Positions 37,174 to 46,651 of a stretch of DNA of 64,000 nucleotides are shown one piece after another (positions within the stretch are counted from its first letter, which is position 1; each line of letters starts with the position of its first letter). The notes under the pieces are model-generated. The model had not been told where the DNA came from. It saw only the letters and a program-made list of their open reading frames with translations, and made no database searches. The translations under genes were made by a program, and so were the position numbers. The DNA comes from Oscillospiraceae bacterium (lineage in GTDB: Bacteria; Bacillota; Clostridia; Oscillospirales; Oscillospiraceae). The stretch spans positions 62,001-126,000 of the forward strand of contig SVKO01000006.1 of assembly GCA_015068455.1 (NCBI GenBank), given 5' to 3'.

Positions 37174-37392
37174 ATGAAAAGATTTGTTGCCCTGCTGCTC
37201 ATTTGCGCTATGGTGTTCTGCCTGCTTTCTGTCACCATTCTGGCAGCGGATAATGTTATCAGCCCGGAGCCCGTCCCCGAGACGCCGGAGGAATCTCCGC
37301 AGACCGGTGTGAACGGCAGCCTGTGGGTCGTCGGCTTTGTCCTGGTCGCCGCTATGTGTGCAGGTGCGGTCGCCATCAAAAAGGCCAGATGA
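37174..37392 (+). CDS. Miniature sortase substrate with SPQTG sorting signal
   Basis: A 72-residue precursor: signal peptide (about 1-25, ending ILAA), a Pro/Glu-rich segment, the motif SPQTG (41-45), a TM helix (about 50-67) and a basic tail KKAR. This is a full cell-wall sorting signal. If cut after Thr44, the anchored product would be only about 19 residues. Clostridial SrtB enzymes are known to accept (S/P)PxTG motifs, and a class B sortase is the next gene. AAGGAGG lies before the ATG. Confidence 0.8.
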   Translation: MKRFVALLLICAMVFCLLSVTILAADNVISPEPVPETPEESPQTGVNGSLWVVGFVLVAAMCAGAVAIKKAR

Positions 37393-37428
37393 GTCTTTCC
37401 TCGCGCGTTTAAACGAATATCGTAAGCT

Positions 37429-37460
37429 GCGCCCTGAATGATTATTTGGGGCGCTTCTTT
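37429..37460 (+). terminator. Weak terminator or attenuator before the sortase gene
   Basis: GCGCCC/GGGCGC stem with a 14-nt loop, then TTCTTTATT. It may let part of the transcription from the strong upstream promoter continue into the sortase gene. Confidence 0.5.
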
Positions 37461-37480
37461 ATTAGGAGTATGGCACAGCA

Positions 37481-38296
37481 ATGAAAAGAATCATCTGGAT
37501 CACCGTTGCAGTCCTTTGCATTGCGGTCTGCATTGCGAGCGGTTCGTTTCTGCTTCGCTATTATCTCGGGCTCCGGCGGACCGAGCAGCTCATTCAGTCC
37601 GTCAGGATAGAGCCTGCCGAAAGCGCCCGGCCGCAGCAGGCGGAGACGTCCGCGGAGGACCCCGAACCGTCGGACGCGCCTGAACAGAAGAGCGTTATGA
37701 TCCCGTTCGATTTTGACGCCATGCAGGAAATCAATCCGGATATCTATGCGTGGCTCGTGGTGCCCGGGACAAACATCGACTGCCCGATCCTGCAGAGCCG
37801 GACGGACGATCAGTTTTACAACGATCACGGCATCGACGGCAAGCCGTTCATTCTGGGCGCGGTATACTCGCAGAAAACCTACAACAGCAAGACGTTTCAG
37901 GACCCCATGACGTTTCTCTACGGACACGGCACCTATGCCGGACAGCCTGCCGACTTTGATCAGCTCAATGATTTTGCGGACAAGCTGTTTTTCGATACCC
38001 ACCGGGAGATCCTTGTCTATGTGCGCGATGAAATGTACGTCTATACCATCTTTGCTGCGTGCAATCACGGAAATGAACACGTCCTGCGCTACTATGATTT
38101 CTCCGATGAGAGCTCTTTTGACCTCTTTTTTGATGCGTTCTATGATGAGAGCAAAAGCTGCGACCATCTGGACCCCGCGGCAATGCCGCAATTCGGAGAT
38201 AAGCTGCTCACCCTCTCCACCTGTTATGAGCCGAACAAAAACCAGAGGTACCTGGTTTTCGGCGTCCTGACAGATGTATACAGCGCTGAGCATTGA
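37481..38296 (+). CDS. srtB: Class B sortase
   Basis: A 271-residue membrane-anchored transpeptidase. TM anchor at about 4-26, a linker rich in Pro/Glu, then the sortase barrel with His149 (YGHGT), Cys248 (LSTCYE, the TLxTC position) and Arg256 (NQRYLV). The inserted helix before the barrel end and the overall layout are class B. It probably anchors the SPQTG protein encoded upstream; no other clear substrate is in the window. Its gene is followed by an LCP gene 21 nt on. Confidence 0.92.
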   Translation: MKRIIWITVAVLCIAVCIASGSFLLRYYLGLRRTEQLIQSVRIEPAESARPQQAETSAEDPEPSDAPEQKSVMIPFDFDAMQEINPDIYAWLVVPGTNIDCPILQSRTDDQFYNDHGIDGKPFILGAVYSQKTYNSKTFQDPMTFLYGHGTYAGQPADFDQLNDFADKLFFDTHREILVYVRDEMYVYTIFAACNHGNEHVLRYYDFSDESSFDLFFDAFYDESKSCDHLDPAAMPQFGDKLLTLSTCYEPNKNQRYLVFGVLTDVYSAEH

Positions 38297-38317
38297 GAAA
38301 ACAAGGAGGGATCCAAG

Positions 38318-39433
38318 TTGGCAAGAAAACCGAAAAACTATGATCCGAACGAGGCGTCGATGGAGGTTCAGATGGACGCCATCCGCGCCAAAAGAAAGCG
38401 CGTCGGGCCAAGGATCGCACTGGCGCTTTTGATCGTCCTTGCCCTGGTCATGGGCAGCTTTGCTCTGAGCGTTGCGGTACGCGGCCGCCGGATGAGCCAC
38501 CAGAAGGAAGTCTATACGCCGCGCGTGACGCAGCCCGGACAGGAAGACAGAGTGGATCAGTTTGCCGATGTGGACGGCGAAGTGATCACCTATAAGGGAA
38601 AGCAATACCGCTTTAATGATGATGTTGCCACGTTCCTGCTGCTGGGCATCGACCGCAATGACCCGGATTCCTTCGACCCGGGCAACTGCCACGTCATGGC
38701 GTTCTCAGATGCGGTGATCCTTGCCGCAATGGATTTCAAAAACGAAAAGATCACGTTCTACACGGTTTCCCGTGACACGATGTGCAAATTCAATAAGCTG
38801 TCGAAGACGGGAGAATTTGTTGAAGAAGCCGTCGGACAGCTTGCGATCCCATTCTCCTACGGCGACGGGCGGGAAAAGAGTCTTGAGATCACCACAGACG
38901 CCGTCAGGGGCATCTTTGACGACCTGCCGATCTACTCCAGCTCTGCCCTATACATGGAAGGGTTCCATCAGCTCAATGATATCATTGGCGGCGTGACCCT
39001 GACGCCCACCGAGACGGTGGATTGGGGCGGCGTTCACCTGGAAGCGGGGGAGGAAGTCACCCTTGACGCCGATCAGGCGGAGGCGTATATCCGCTACCGC
39101 GCACATACCGAGCAGGGCAACCTTGACCGTATGGAGCGTCAGAAGCAATATGTCAAAGCGCTGACCGCGCAGGCCCTGAAGGCATGCCGGAAGAACATTC
39201 GTATGGCGATTCAGGCATACAACGCAGTTTCGGACAATGTGGTGACGGATCTGAAGCTGAGCGACGTCCTCTATCTTGCCACAAAGGCGACAAAGATGAA
39301 GATCACGGATGAGATCCGGACGGTACCCGGTTCCGTGACGCTGAGCGAGGATGGGAAATACGCGGAGTATTACATCGATGAGGAGGGCTGCTTCGAGCTG
39401 CTTCTGAGCATCTATTATGAGCAGATCTCCTGA
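38318..39433 (+). CDS. LCP (LytR-CpsA-Psr) family glycopolymer ligase
   Basis: A 371-residue protein: cytosolic basic N-terminus, one TM helix (about 33-52), then an LCP domain (about 100-300; FLLLGIDRND, DAVILAAMD, TFYTVSRDTM). LCP enzymes transfer undecaprenyl-linked polymers to peptidoglycan. The start is TTG at 38318 with AAGGAGGG upstream. It appears to share a transcript with the sortase gene, ending at the terminator at 39463. Confidence 0.88.
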   Translation: MARKPKNYDPNEASMEVQMDAIRAKRKRVGPRIALALLIVLALVMGSFALSVAVRGRRMSHQKEVYTPRVTQPGQEDRVDQFADVDGEVITYKGKQYRFNDDVATFLLLGIDRNDPDSFDPGNCHVMAFSDAVILAAMDFKNEKITFYTVSRDTMCKFNKLSKTGEFVEEAVGQLAIPFSYGDGREKSLEITTDAVRGIFDDLPIYSSSALYMEGFHQLNDIIGGVTLTPTETVDWGGVHLEAGEEVTLDADQAEAYIRYRAHTEQGNLDRMERQKQYVKALTAQALKACRKNIRMAIQAYNAVSDNVVTDLKLSDVLYLATKATKMKITDEIRTVPGSVTLSEDGKYAEYYIDEEGCFELLLSIYYEQIS

Positions 39434-39462
39434 TTTTCAAGCGGATTCCATACGATTCACTG

Positions 39463-39520
39463 CCGGCAGCCTGTAAGCAGGCTGCCGGTTTTTTGCCGCA
39501 GGGGAAGCACTGCGGCAAAA
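39463..39520 (+). terminator. Terminator with an overlapping second hairpin
   Basis: CCGGCAGCCTG/CAGGCTGCCGG stem (39463-39488) followed by TTTTTT. The T run is also the left arm of a second perfect 11-bp stem (TTTTGCCGCAG, 39491-39501; CTGCGGCAAAA, 39510-39520), which gives termination signals on both strands. Confidence 0.85.
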
Positions 39521-39575
39521 TTCCAGGTTTTACCGGATAATCGTGTTTTCTTTTTGTTCTGAATACGTAAACGGA

Positions 39576-39604
39576 TTGACATTTATTCGGTTTTGTCGTA
39601 TCAT
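39576..39604 (+). promoter_or_regulatory. Promoter of the SLH metallophosphoesterase gene
   Basis: TTGACA (39576-39581), 17 nt, TATCAT (39599-39604). The transcript would start near 39611 and have a leader of about 240 nt. Confidence 0.8.
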
Positions 39605-39610
39605 TTATAG

Positions 39611-39852
39611 TTAGCGAAGACTTTCGGATGACACGAAAGGAAATCGGAAAACGCGGCGCTGCACGCAGGATCGATCCGGTATACCGTTCCGACTGTCCGA
39701 GGTCCATGGATCCTGGGAAAAGGAGGAAAATAGTTGATTTGCCTCCCGTGCTGCACGGAAAACGGCGCACAGTCGTGCATCACACGGGTGGACCAACCGG
39801 ATCAAAGCAAAAGCATCGTGCGCGGAAAGAATCAGAAAATGGAGGCAAGTAA
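39611..39852 (+). promoter_or_regulatory. Long structured 5' leader, no known riboswitch class recognised
   Basis: Between the promoter and the start codon lies about 240 nt with several stems, for example CCCGTG (39747) pairing with CACGGG (39783 region) around an inner GCAC-AGTC-GTGC hairpin. An open frame 39628-39852 of 74 codons abuts the ATG, but it has no ribosome site and biased basic content, so I do not call it a gene. I could not match the leader to c-di-GMP, c-di-AMP or other riboswitches by eye. Confidence 0.5.
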
Positions 39853-42800
39853 ATGAGATTAACGAAAAAGAGGCTTGCGGCACTGCTGGTCTTTGTCATG
39901 ATCCTGCAGTTGTTTGCAACGATCCCCGTAAGCGCGGAGATCCCGAACGCGGGAAAATATGACGTCGTATTCATGTCTGACCTGCACAACGCCGTCGGCG
40001 GCTACCTCGGCTTCAAGCAGATGCTCTCTGAGCTGAAGAACGAGGGCCAGAACCCGCGGGTCTTCTCCCACGGCGGCGACTACGTCGAGGACTCCATGGG
40101 CGGCCAGCCCAACTGGCAGACCCAGGTCTACGACGTGATCCACGGCGAGGAGCTCGCGGCTTTCCCGGATGCCGCGCAGGCCTATACCATGGGCAACCAC
40201 GACTGGGAATCCGGCACCTTCAGCAACAACCGCGACAAGGAAGGCGCGTTCAAGTCCGTGTTCGGCTTCGACCGCTGCGGCCTGGCCTACTCCGACGATG
40301 AGATGGAGATCTACATGATCGGCGCCCAGGGCGAGACCGGCGCCGGCGGCGGCGGCGAGACCTTCATCCAGGCGGATATCGACGCCTTTGACGCCTACCT
40401 GGCTTCCGTCGAGGGCAGCGGCAAGGTCATCTTCCTGCAGACCCACTGGCCCGCCCACAGCGGCTACAACTTCAAGCAGCGTGTCGTCGGAAACGCCGAC
40501 AAGGTGATCGACGTGATCAACAGTCACGCCGACGATACCGACATCGTCTGGATCTGGGGCCACAACCACTATGAAGACGAGCAGCGCTACGTCATCAAGG
40601 TGCCCGGCGATCAGATCATGTACGCGGCCGATACCAACGGCTCCTCCTGGGGCAATCCCCGCAACCCCCAGTATAAAACCATCAACTTTGTGTACGCCAA
40701 TGCCGGCTGCATGAACGACATGTGGTACAAGCATTCCGGCCATAACGATACCAATGCCGGCGGCAACTACCGCGGCCCCTCCGCCTGCCTGTCCGCGGAG
40801 ATCGAAGCCGGCAGCATCACCTTCTCCTACAACCGCATCAAGCAGAACGAAAGCACCGGCGCATGGGAATTCTCCCATGACGCCAACCTGCAGATCTACA
40901 ACCACAATGTGCTCAAGGAGCATCCCTCCACCGTGGTTGTGAACCGGAAGACCACCGACCACGAGCATCAGTACGAGGTCAAGGAAGTGGTCGAGCCCAC
41001 CTGCACCGAGGGCGGCTACACCGTCGAGAAGTGCAAGCTCTGCGACCGCGAGCGCACCGTCAACCCCACCGACGCCCTGGGCCATGACTGGGACGAGGGC
41101 AAGATCACGACCGAAGCGACCACCGAGCACGCCGGCGTGATGACCTACACCTGCAAGCGCTGCGGCGAGACCAAGACCGCCCGCATCCCCAAGATCCCCT
41201 CCGGTGAAACGGACGACGTCGATTTCACCGATCCTGCGGAGGAGAGCAAATTCGAAATCGTCAACAAGGATACCGCCGCCATCGAAGAGGGCAAGGGTCT
41301 GACCCTGACCCCGACGGCAGACGCCTTTGAACCTGTCAGCGCGGGCTGGGGCGGCGAGGCCGCCGAGTCCACGCCCAAGGATCTCATCAAGGTGCCCGTC
41401 ACCGGTGACTGGACCGCCACCACGAAGGTGGATTTCGACGTGAACAATGTGCAGTGGGCCATGAACTCCTACTTCAGCTTCCTGGCCATGCAGGGCGAGG
41501 ATTACCAGAACATGGCGGGCATCCGCGGCACCAACAACGTCTTCCAGGATTACCTGCGCAAAGACGGCGCCATTGCCAATCCCACGGTACCGACCCCCGG
41601 CTATCAGGATACGCCCACCAGCGGCTTTACCGCCAACGGCACCTACTGGCTGCAGCTGACGAAGGAAGACACCACGTATACCGGCGCCTGGTCCGCCGAC
41701 GGAGAGAACTATACGGAGCTCTTCAAGCTGACCGATACCGGCGTTGACGCCGAGTACATCGTGCTCGACGCCTACAAGACCTCCAGCATGAACTTCGGCG
41801 GCGACGCCAGCTGGCTGTTCACCCTGAAGTCCCTGGAGTTCGGCGAGGGCGGCACGCCCATCCCCGGCGACGGCGAATATGTGCTTGCCGACGCCATTGA
41901 ATCGGGCAAGACCTACGTCATCGTTGCCGACGGAGCCTTTGCCCTCAACAATCAGGTTGCCAACTTCGGCAGCTATTCCGACGGGGATGCCACGCTTGGC
42001 TCCACCGCGGTCACCATTGCGGATGAAAAGATTACCAGCGATGTTACTGTAGACATGCTCTGGACCATCAACAGCGCCGAAGGCGTACAGGCTGCCATTG
42101 ACGGACGCGATCAGTATTTCATTTTCGATCAGTCCGGCAAGCAGCTGCTGCGCCGTTCCGGCTCCACTTCCACAGCACCTTTCAGCGTTGGCACCATGGA
42201 TGCGAGCAAGCCTCAGTATGCCACATTCTCCGTCTATCAGCGTGCTGACGGAAGCTACACGGTATATGTCAATTCCTACCGTGACAGCGATTATCCGTTT
42301 ACCTTGAGCGGCTCTGCCCAGGGCTTCAACGCCCCCGGCGTCGCCCGTTCGACCTGGGAAGGTCAGATCGAGACCTACCAGAGTTCCATTCGCTTCTATA
42401 CCAAGAGCGAGGGCCAGACTCCGATCCCTGCGGATCTGACTGCCCTCAATGAGGCCATCGCCGCTGCAGAGGCGGTCGACAAGAGCAAGTACACCGACGA
42501 GACCGTGGCCGCCCTGGATGCCGCCGTGGCCGCCGGCAAGTCGCTTACAGCCGATGATGCACAGGCTGACGTCGATGCTGCCGCCGCCGCTATCAATGCC
42601 GCTGTGGCTGCCCTGGTGGAGAAGCCCTCCGATCCCGTTGACGGCGAATGGGTCCTGGCCGACAAGATTGAAGCCGGCAAGACCTACGTCATCGTGTCCG
42701 AGGGCGCCTACGCCATGACCAACGAGGCGGTGACCGGCAAGGAAACCTATGCCGATTCCAGCACCACCATGGGTGCAAAGGCTGTGACCATCGCCGAAGG

Positions 42801-44187
42801 CGTTATTACCAGCGACGTGGACGAATCCATGCAGTGGACCTTCACCGCGTACGACGGCCCTGCGGCGTACGACGGAGTGGATCAGTATTATGTCCAGGAT
42901 TCCGCCGGCAAGTATCTGCGCCGCGGCTCCATGAGCTCGCGCAACGGCGCGCTCATCCTGGAGAACGGCAACTCCGGCGGCAAGCCGCGCTACTACGCCT
43001 GGTCCTTCAAGGATTACGAGGGCATGGAAGCCACCTATGCGATGTACACCAACTCCGAGAACGCCTACGGCACCGATTATCCCGGCCGCGTGGGCGGCAA
43101 CGCCTCCGGCTTCGACCTCCCGTCTCAGCTGGAGCAGCGCTCCGACGCAGATCCCTTCGCCTTCATGAACGACGGCGTCTGCTCGCATATCACCCTCTAC
43201 ACCAAGGGCGGCGGCGAGCCCCAGCAGCCTGCGGACAAGACCGCGCTGAACAAGGCCATCGAGGATGCCGAGAAGGTCAACAAGGACGAGTACACAGATG
43301 CATCCGTGGCCGCCCTGGAGAAGGCCATCGCCGACGCCAAGAAGGTTCAGGCCAACGAAAAGGCGACGCAGAAGCAGGTCGACGCTGCTGCCAAGGCGGT
43401 GACCGACGCGGTCAATGCCCTGGAGAAGAAGCCCGCGGTCAACAAGGATGCGCTGGATCAGGCCATCGCAGACGCGGAAAAGATCGAAAAAGACAAGTAC
43501 ACCGACGAGAGCGTGGCTGCGCTGGAGAAGGCCGTCGAAGACGCCAAGGCCGTCCAGGCCGACGACAAGGCCACCCAGCAGCAGGTCGACGACGCCAAGA
43601 AGGCGGTCGAGGCCGCCATCGAAGCATTGGAGGAAAAGTCCGACGACTTCCTGTTCGACGATGTGAAGGATCCCGGCAAGTTCTACTTCGATCCCGTCTA
43701 CTGGGCCTTCTATGCAGAGCCCCAGATCACCAAGGGCACCGACGATACCCACTTCGGCCCCGACAACGCCTGCACCAGAGGCCATGTCGTGACCTTCCTG
43801 TGGCGCGCCGCCGGCGAGCCCGCGCCCAAGAGCACGCAGACCCCGTTCACCGACCTCAAGCCCGGCGCCTTCTATGAGAAGGCCGTGGCCTGGGCTGTGG
43901 AGGAAGGCATCACCAAGGGCATGACGGACACCACCTTCGCGCCCGACGGCAAGTGCAACCGCGGCCAGATCGTGACCTTCCTGTGGCGCTTCAAGGGTGA
44001 ACCCGCACCCAAGAGCACGCAGACCCCGTTCACCGACCTCAAGGCCGGCGCCTTCTATGAGAACGCCGTGGCCTGGGCCGTGGAGAACGATGTCACGAAG
44101 GGCATGACCGAAACCACCTTCGGTCCGGACGCCACCTGCACCAGAGGCCAGGTCGTCACCTTCCTGTACCGCGCCACTGCGGAATAA
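39853..44187 (+). CDS. Giant SLH-anchored metallophosphoesterase surface protein
   Basis: A 1444-residue secreted protein. Signal peptide about 1-28; calcineurin-like metallophosphoesterase about 36-360 with MSDLH (Asp43, His45), HGGD, GNHD and WGHNH; a Cys-rich HEHQY...CTEGGY...CKLCD module about 372-450; a beta-sandwich about 455-670 shared with the protein at 2151; two copies of a repeat of about 185 residues (about 674-856 and 931-1118) separated by a FIVAR repeat; two more FIVAR repeats (about 1129-1263); and three SLH modules (about 1265-1444) that bind it to the cell wall. Substrate unknown; extracellular nucleotides or sugar phosphates are possible. Start chosen by AATGGAGG. Confidence 0.9.
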   Translation: MRLTKKRLAALLVFVMILQLFATIPVSAEIPNAGKYDVVFMSDLHNAVGGYLGFKQMLSELKNEGQNPRVFSHGGDYVEDSMGGQPNWQTQVYDVIHGEELAAFPDAAQAYTMGNHDWESGTFSNNRDKEGAFKSVFGFDRCGLAYSDDEMEIYMIGAQGETGAGGGGETFIQADIDAFDAYLASVEGSGKVIFLQTHWPAHSGYNFKQRVVGNADKVIDVINSHADDTDIVWIWGHNHYEDEQRYVIKVPGDQIMYAADTNGSSWGNPRNPQYKTINFVYANAGCMNDMWYKHSGHNDTNAGGNYRGPSACLSAEIEAGSITFSYNRIKQNESTGAWEFSHDANLQIYNHNVLKEHPSTVVVNRKTTDHEHQYEVKEVVEPTCTEGGYTVEKCKLCDRERTVNPTDALGHDWDEGKITTEATTEHAGVMTYTCKRCGETKTARIPKIPSGETDDVDFTDPAEESKFEIVNKDTAAIEEGKGLTLTPTADAFEPVSAGWGGEAAESTPKDLIKVPVTGDWTATTKVDFDVNNVQWAMNSYFSFLAMQGEDYQNMAGIRGTNNVFQDYLRKDGAIANPTVPTPGYQDTPTSGFTANGTYWLQLTKEDTTYTGAWSADGENYTELFKLTDTGVDAEYIVLDAYKTSSMNFGGDASWLFTLKSLEFGEGGTPIPGDGEYVLADAIESGKTYVIVADGAFALNNQVANFGSYSDGDATLGSTAVTIADEKITSDVTVDMLWTINSAEGVQAAIDGRDQYFIFDQSGKQLLRRSGSTSTAPFSVGTMDASKPQYATFSVYQRADGSYTVYVNSYRDSDYPFTLSGSAQGFNAPGVARSTWEGQIETYQSSIRFYTKSEGQTPIPADLTALNEAIAAAEAVDKSKYTDETVAALDAAVAAGKSLTADDAQADVDAAAAAINAAVAALVEKPSDPVDGEWVLADKIEAGKTYVIVSEGAYAMTNEAVTGKETYADSSTTMGAKAVTIAEGVITSDVDESMQWTFTAYDGPAAYDGVDQYYVQDSAGKYLRRGSMSSRNGALILENGNSGGKPRYYAWSFKDYEGMEATYAMYTNSENAYGTDYPGRVGGNASGFDLPSQLEQRSDADPFAFMNDGVCSHITLYTKGGGEPQQPADKTALNKAIEDAEKVNKDEYTDASVAALEKAIADAKKVQANEKATQKQVDAAAKAVTDAVNALEKKPAVNKDALDQAIADAEKIEKDKYTDESVAALEKAVEDAKAVQADDKATQQQVDDAKKAVEAAIEALEEKSDDFLFDDVKDPGKFYFDPVYWAFYAEPQITKGTDDTHFGPDNACTRGHVVTFLWRAAGEPAPKSTQTPFTDLKPGAFYEKAVAWAVEEGITKGMTDTTFAPDGKCNRGQIVTFLWRFKGEPAPKSTQTPFTDLKAGAFYENAVAWAVENDVTKGMTETTFGPDATCTRGQVVTFLYRATAE

Positions 44188-44224
44188 GAAGGAACATCTC
44201 AAAACAACCGCATAAACAAAACCC

Positions 44225-44257
44225 GGCGGGGCTGCTTTCGCAGCCCCGCCATTTTTT
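44225..44257 (+). terminator. Terminator of the metallophosphoesterase gene
   Basis: GGCGGGGCTGC/GCAGCCCCGCC stem, 4-nt loop, then ATTTTTT. Confidence 0.92.
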
Positions 44258-44260
44258 ATT

Positions 44261-44302
44261 GCAAAAGCCGCCCCGGATCGGATGATCCGGGGCGGCTTTT
44301 GC
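44261..44302 (-). terminator. argS terminator
   Basis: A perfect 19-bp stem (from GCAAAAGCCGCCCCGGATC) with a 4-nt loop, between the converging ends of the SLH gene and argS. The AAAA/TTTT ends of the stem give a T run in either direction. Confidence 0.85.
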
Positions 44303-44315
44303 ATTCTTATGAACT

Positions 44316-46070
44316 TTACATTTTGTCCGGGGCCTCGAAGCCCAGCAGGTCGATGCAGGTCTCCAGCACCGATTTGGCCAGGGCGATCCCGGCAAGGAAG
44401 CCGGCTTTCTTTTCAGGATCCGGCTCGGTGAGGATGCGGGTCTCGTGATAGAATTTGTTCACCGCGCCCGCCAACTCGTAGATATAGGCGCAGATGAGGT
44501 TCGGCGCGCTGTCGCGGCAGGCAAGCTCCAGGTTGTCGGCCAGGCGGGAGATGACGAGCTGCATGGCTTTCTCCTCCGGGCTCAGGGCAGCGCGGACGCA
44601 CAGCGCGTCTGCGCTTTCGGCGCGGGACAGGATGGATTTGATGCGCACGATGGTATAGAGGATATAAGGTCCCGTATTGCCCTCGAAGGCGGCGAAGCGA
44701 TCCAAATCAAAAACGTAATCCTTGGTGGGCTGGTTGCTCAGATCGCCGTACTTGAGGGCGGCCATGGCGATCTTTCGGGCCGTCTCCGGACGCTCGGCGT
44801 CGCCGACCACCTGGTTGTCCTCGATCTTCTTTTCCACGAACTCCGTGATTTCGGCGATCAGGCGCTCCAGACGCATGACGCCGCCCTCTCGGGTCTTGAA
44901 GGGCTTGCCGTCGGGGCCGTTCATGGTGCCGAAGCCCAGGTGATCCAGCCGCACCTCCGGCGGGACGATGCCGGCCTTGCGGGCGGCGCGGAAGACCTGC
45001 TCAAAGTGCAGGTTCTGGCGCTTGTCGGTCACGTAGTAAATGCGGCCGGGCTGATAGTCGCCCATGCGCTGCAGAAGCGTGGCCAGGTCCGTGGTGGCAT
45101 AGAGGGTGGCGCCGTCGGACTTGAGCAGGATGCACGGCGGGATCTGCTTGGTGTCCTCCGGCTCGGATACATCCACCACCAGGGCGCCGTCGGAGCGCTG
45201 GGCCAGGCCCTTGTCCTGCATGATCCCCAGCATCGGTTCGATGTAGGGCTGGGCGTCGCTCTCGCCGAGCCACAGTTCAAAGTCCACGTCCAGCCGGCTG
45301 TAGTTTTTCTTCAGATCCGCCACGCTCAGGCGCATGATGTGCTCCCACAGGGCGCGGCAGCCCCGGTCGCCCTCCTGCAGGCGGCGGGTCATGTCATGAG
45401 CTTTGGCGGCAAACGCCTCGTCGGCCTTGCTTTTGGCGGAGGCGGCGGGGTAGATTTCCTCGAGATCGGCGATGGTAAAGGGCGCTTCGGCGGGGTATTC
45501 GCCGGCGAACGCCTCATCGAAATAGGGCAGTTCCGGATGGCGCTCGCGCAGCTCGGCGATGATCAGGCCCATTTGCAGGCCCCAGTCGCCCATGTGGATA
45601 TCGCCGACGACGTCGTTGCCGAAAAACCGGAAAATCCGCTTGAGGCTCTCGCCGATGATGGCAGAGCGCAGGTGTCCCACGTGCAGGGGCTTGGCCACGT
45701 TGGGGCCGCCGTAGTCGATGATCATCCGGCAGGCCGCGGGATCAGGCTCCACGCCGAAGCGCTCAGAAGTACGCATTTTTTCCAGATAGTCCGCCAGGGA
45801 CGCCGGCGACAGGCGCAGATTGATAAAGCCGGGGCGGCATGCCTCAACGCGCTCGAAATTCGCATTTCCTGCAAGCTGTGCAGCCACGTCCTCTGCAATG
45901 GCCATGGGAGGTTTATGGTAAACCTTCGCGGCGGGCAGCGCGCCGTTGCACTGGTATTCGCACAGATCCGGGCGGTTGGATACGGTGACCTTTCCATAGG
46001 CCTCGTCGTAGCCCGCGGCGGAAAAGGCGCCGCTGACCTCCCGGGAGATCAAATCGATCAGCTTTAACAT
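44316..46070 (-). CDS. argS: Arginyl-tRNA synthetase
   Basis: A 584-residue class I synthetase. An N-terminal Add-1-like domain precedes GGPNVAKPLHVGHLRS, the HIGH-type motif (HVGH, near 127-130); the C-terminal half is the helical anticodon-binding domain typical of ArgRS. Length is normal. It is transcribed alone on the minus strand; spmB follows 68 nt upstream on the same strand. Confidence 0.95.
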   Translation of the reverse strand: MLKLIDLISREVSGAFSAAGYDEAYGKVTVSNRPDLCEYQCNGALPAAKVYHKPPMAIAEDVAAQLAGNANFERVEACRPGFINLRLSPASLADYLEKMRTSERFGVEPDPAACRMIIDYGGPNVAKPLHVGHLRSAIIGESLKRIFRFFGNDVVGDIHMGDWGLQMGLIIAELRERHPELPYFDEAFAGEYPAEAPFTIADLEEIYPAASAKSKADEAFAAKAHDMTRRLQEGDRGCRALWEHIMRLSVADLKKNYSRLDVDFELWLGESDAQPYIEPMLGIMQDKGLAQRSDGALVVDVSEPEDTKQIPPCILLKSDGATLYATTDLATLLQRMGDYQPGRIYYVTDKRQNLHFEQVFRAARKAGIVPPEVRLDHLGFGTMNGPDGKPFKTREGGVMRLERLIAEITEFVEKKIEDNQVVGDAERPETARKIAMAALKYGDLSNQPTKDYVFDLDRFAAFEGNTGPYILYTIVRIKSILSRAESADALCVRAALSPEEKAMQLVISRLADNLELACRDSAPNLICAYIYELAGAVNKFYHETRILTEPDPEKKAGFLAGIALAKSVLETCIDLLGFEAPDKM

Positions 46071-46138
46071 GACAATCTCCTTCGTTTGCTTTGATCTAAG
46101 ATATCATAGCAGAAAAAACGCCATGTGTACAGCGGAAT

Positions 46139-46651
46139 TTATGGAAAAAACAGCCGAACCGTCAGCGCGCTGGCCAGAAAACCCGTCAGATCCGCGATCA
46201 GAGCGGCGGGGACCGCATATCGCGTCCGGCGAATCTTCGCCGCGCCGAAATACACGGAAATCGTATAAAAGGTCGTCTCCGTGGAGCCCAGCATCACGGC
46301 GGTGATCAGTCCGATCCGCGAATCCGGCCCGTGGGCGCGCATGAGCTCCATGCCCACGGCCAGGGCGGCGCTGCCGGAAATGGGACGCAGGAGCATCAGC
46401 GGCGCGGTCTCCGGCGGCAGCCCCGCCCGCCGGAGCAGCGGAGCGCACAGTTCCGCCGTCACATCCAGCGCGCCGGACGCGCGCAGCATGGCCGCCGCCG
46501 GCAGCAGCACGATCAGCGGCGGCGCAATGCGAAGGGTCAGCCGCAGGCCCTCAAGGGCTCCGTCGGTAAGCGCGCCGTACAGGTCGATCCTGCGCCGCAG
46601 CGCTGCGGCGAACACGCACAGGAACAGCGCCGGCACCAGATAATCCGTCAT
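46139..46651 (-). CDS. spmB: Spore maturation protein B
   Basis: A 170-residue membrane protein with a nucleoside-recognition (Gate) domain fold; the segments RPISGSAALAVGMELM and LGSTETTFYTISVYFG are typical of SpmB. In Bacillus SpmA and SpmB act in spore-core dehydration. The start ATG at 46651 overlaps the spmA stop (ATGA). Confidence 0.9.
   Translation of the reverse strand: MTDYLVPALFLCVFAAALRRRIDLYGALTDGALEGLRLTLRIAPPLIVLLPAAAMLRASGALDVTAELCAPLLRRAGLPPETAPLMLLRPISGSAALAVGMELMRAHGPDSRIGLITAVMLGSTETTFYTISVYFGAAKIRRTRYAVPAALIADLTGFLASALTVRLFFP

Noticed and set aside
39628..39852. A 74-codon frame ending right before the surface protein start
   Set aside because: It lacks a ribosome site, its product is highly basic with no family, and it coincides with stem-forming leader sequence, so it is better read as untranslated leader.
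39859..44304. A 1481-codon minus-strand frame opposite the metallophosphoesterase gene
   Set aside because: It is an antisense shadow made of Val/Gly/Leu/His-rich text; the plus-strand protein has signal, catalytic and SLH motifs.
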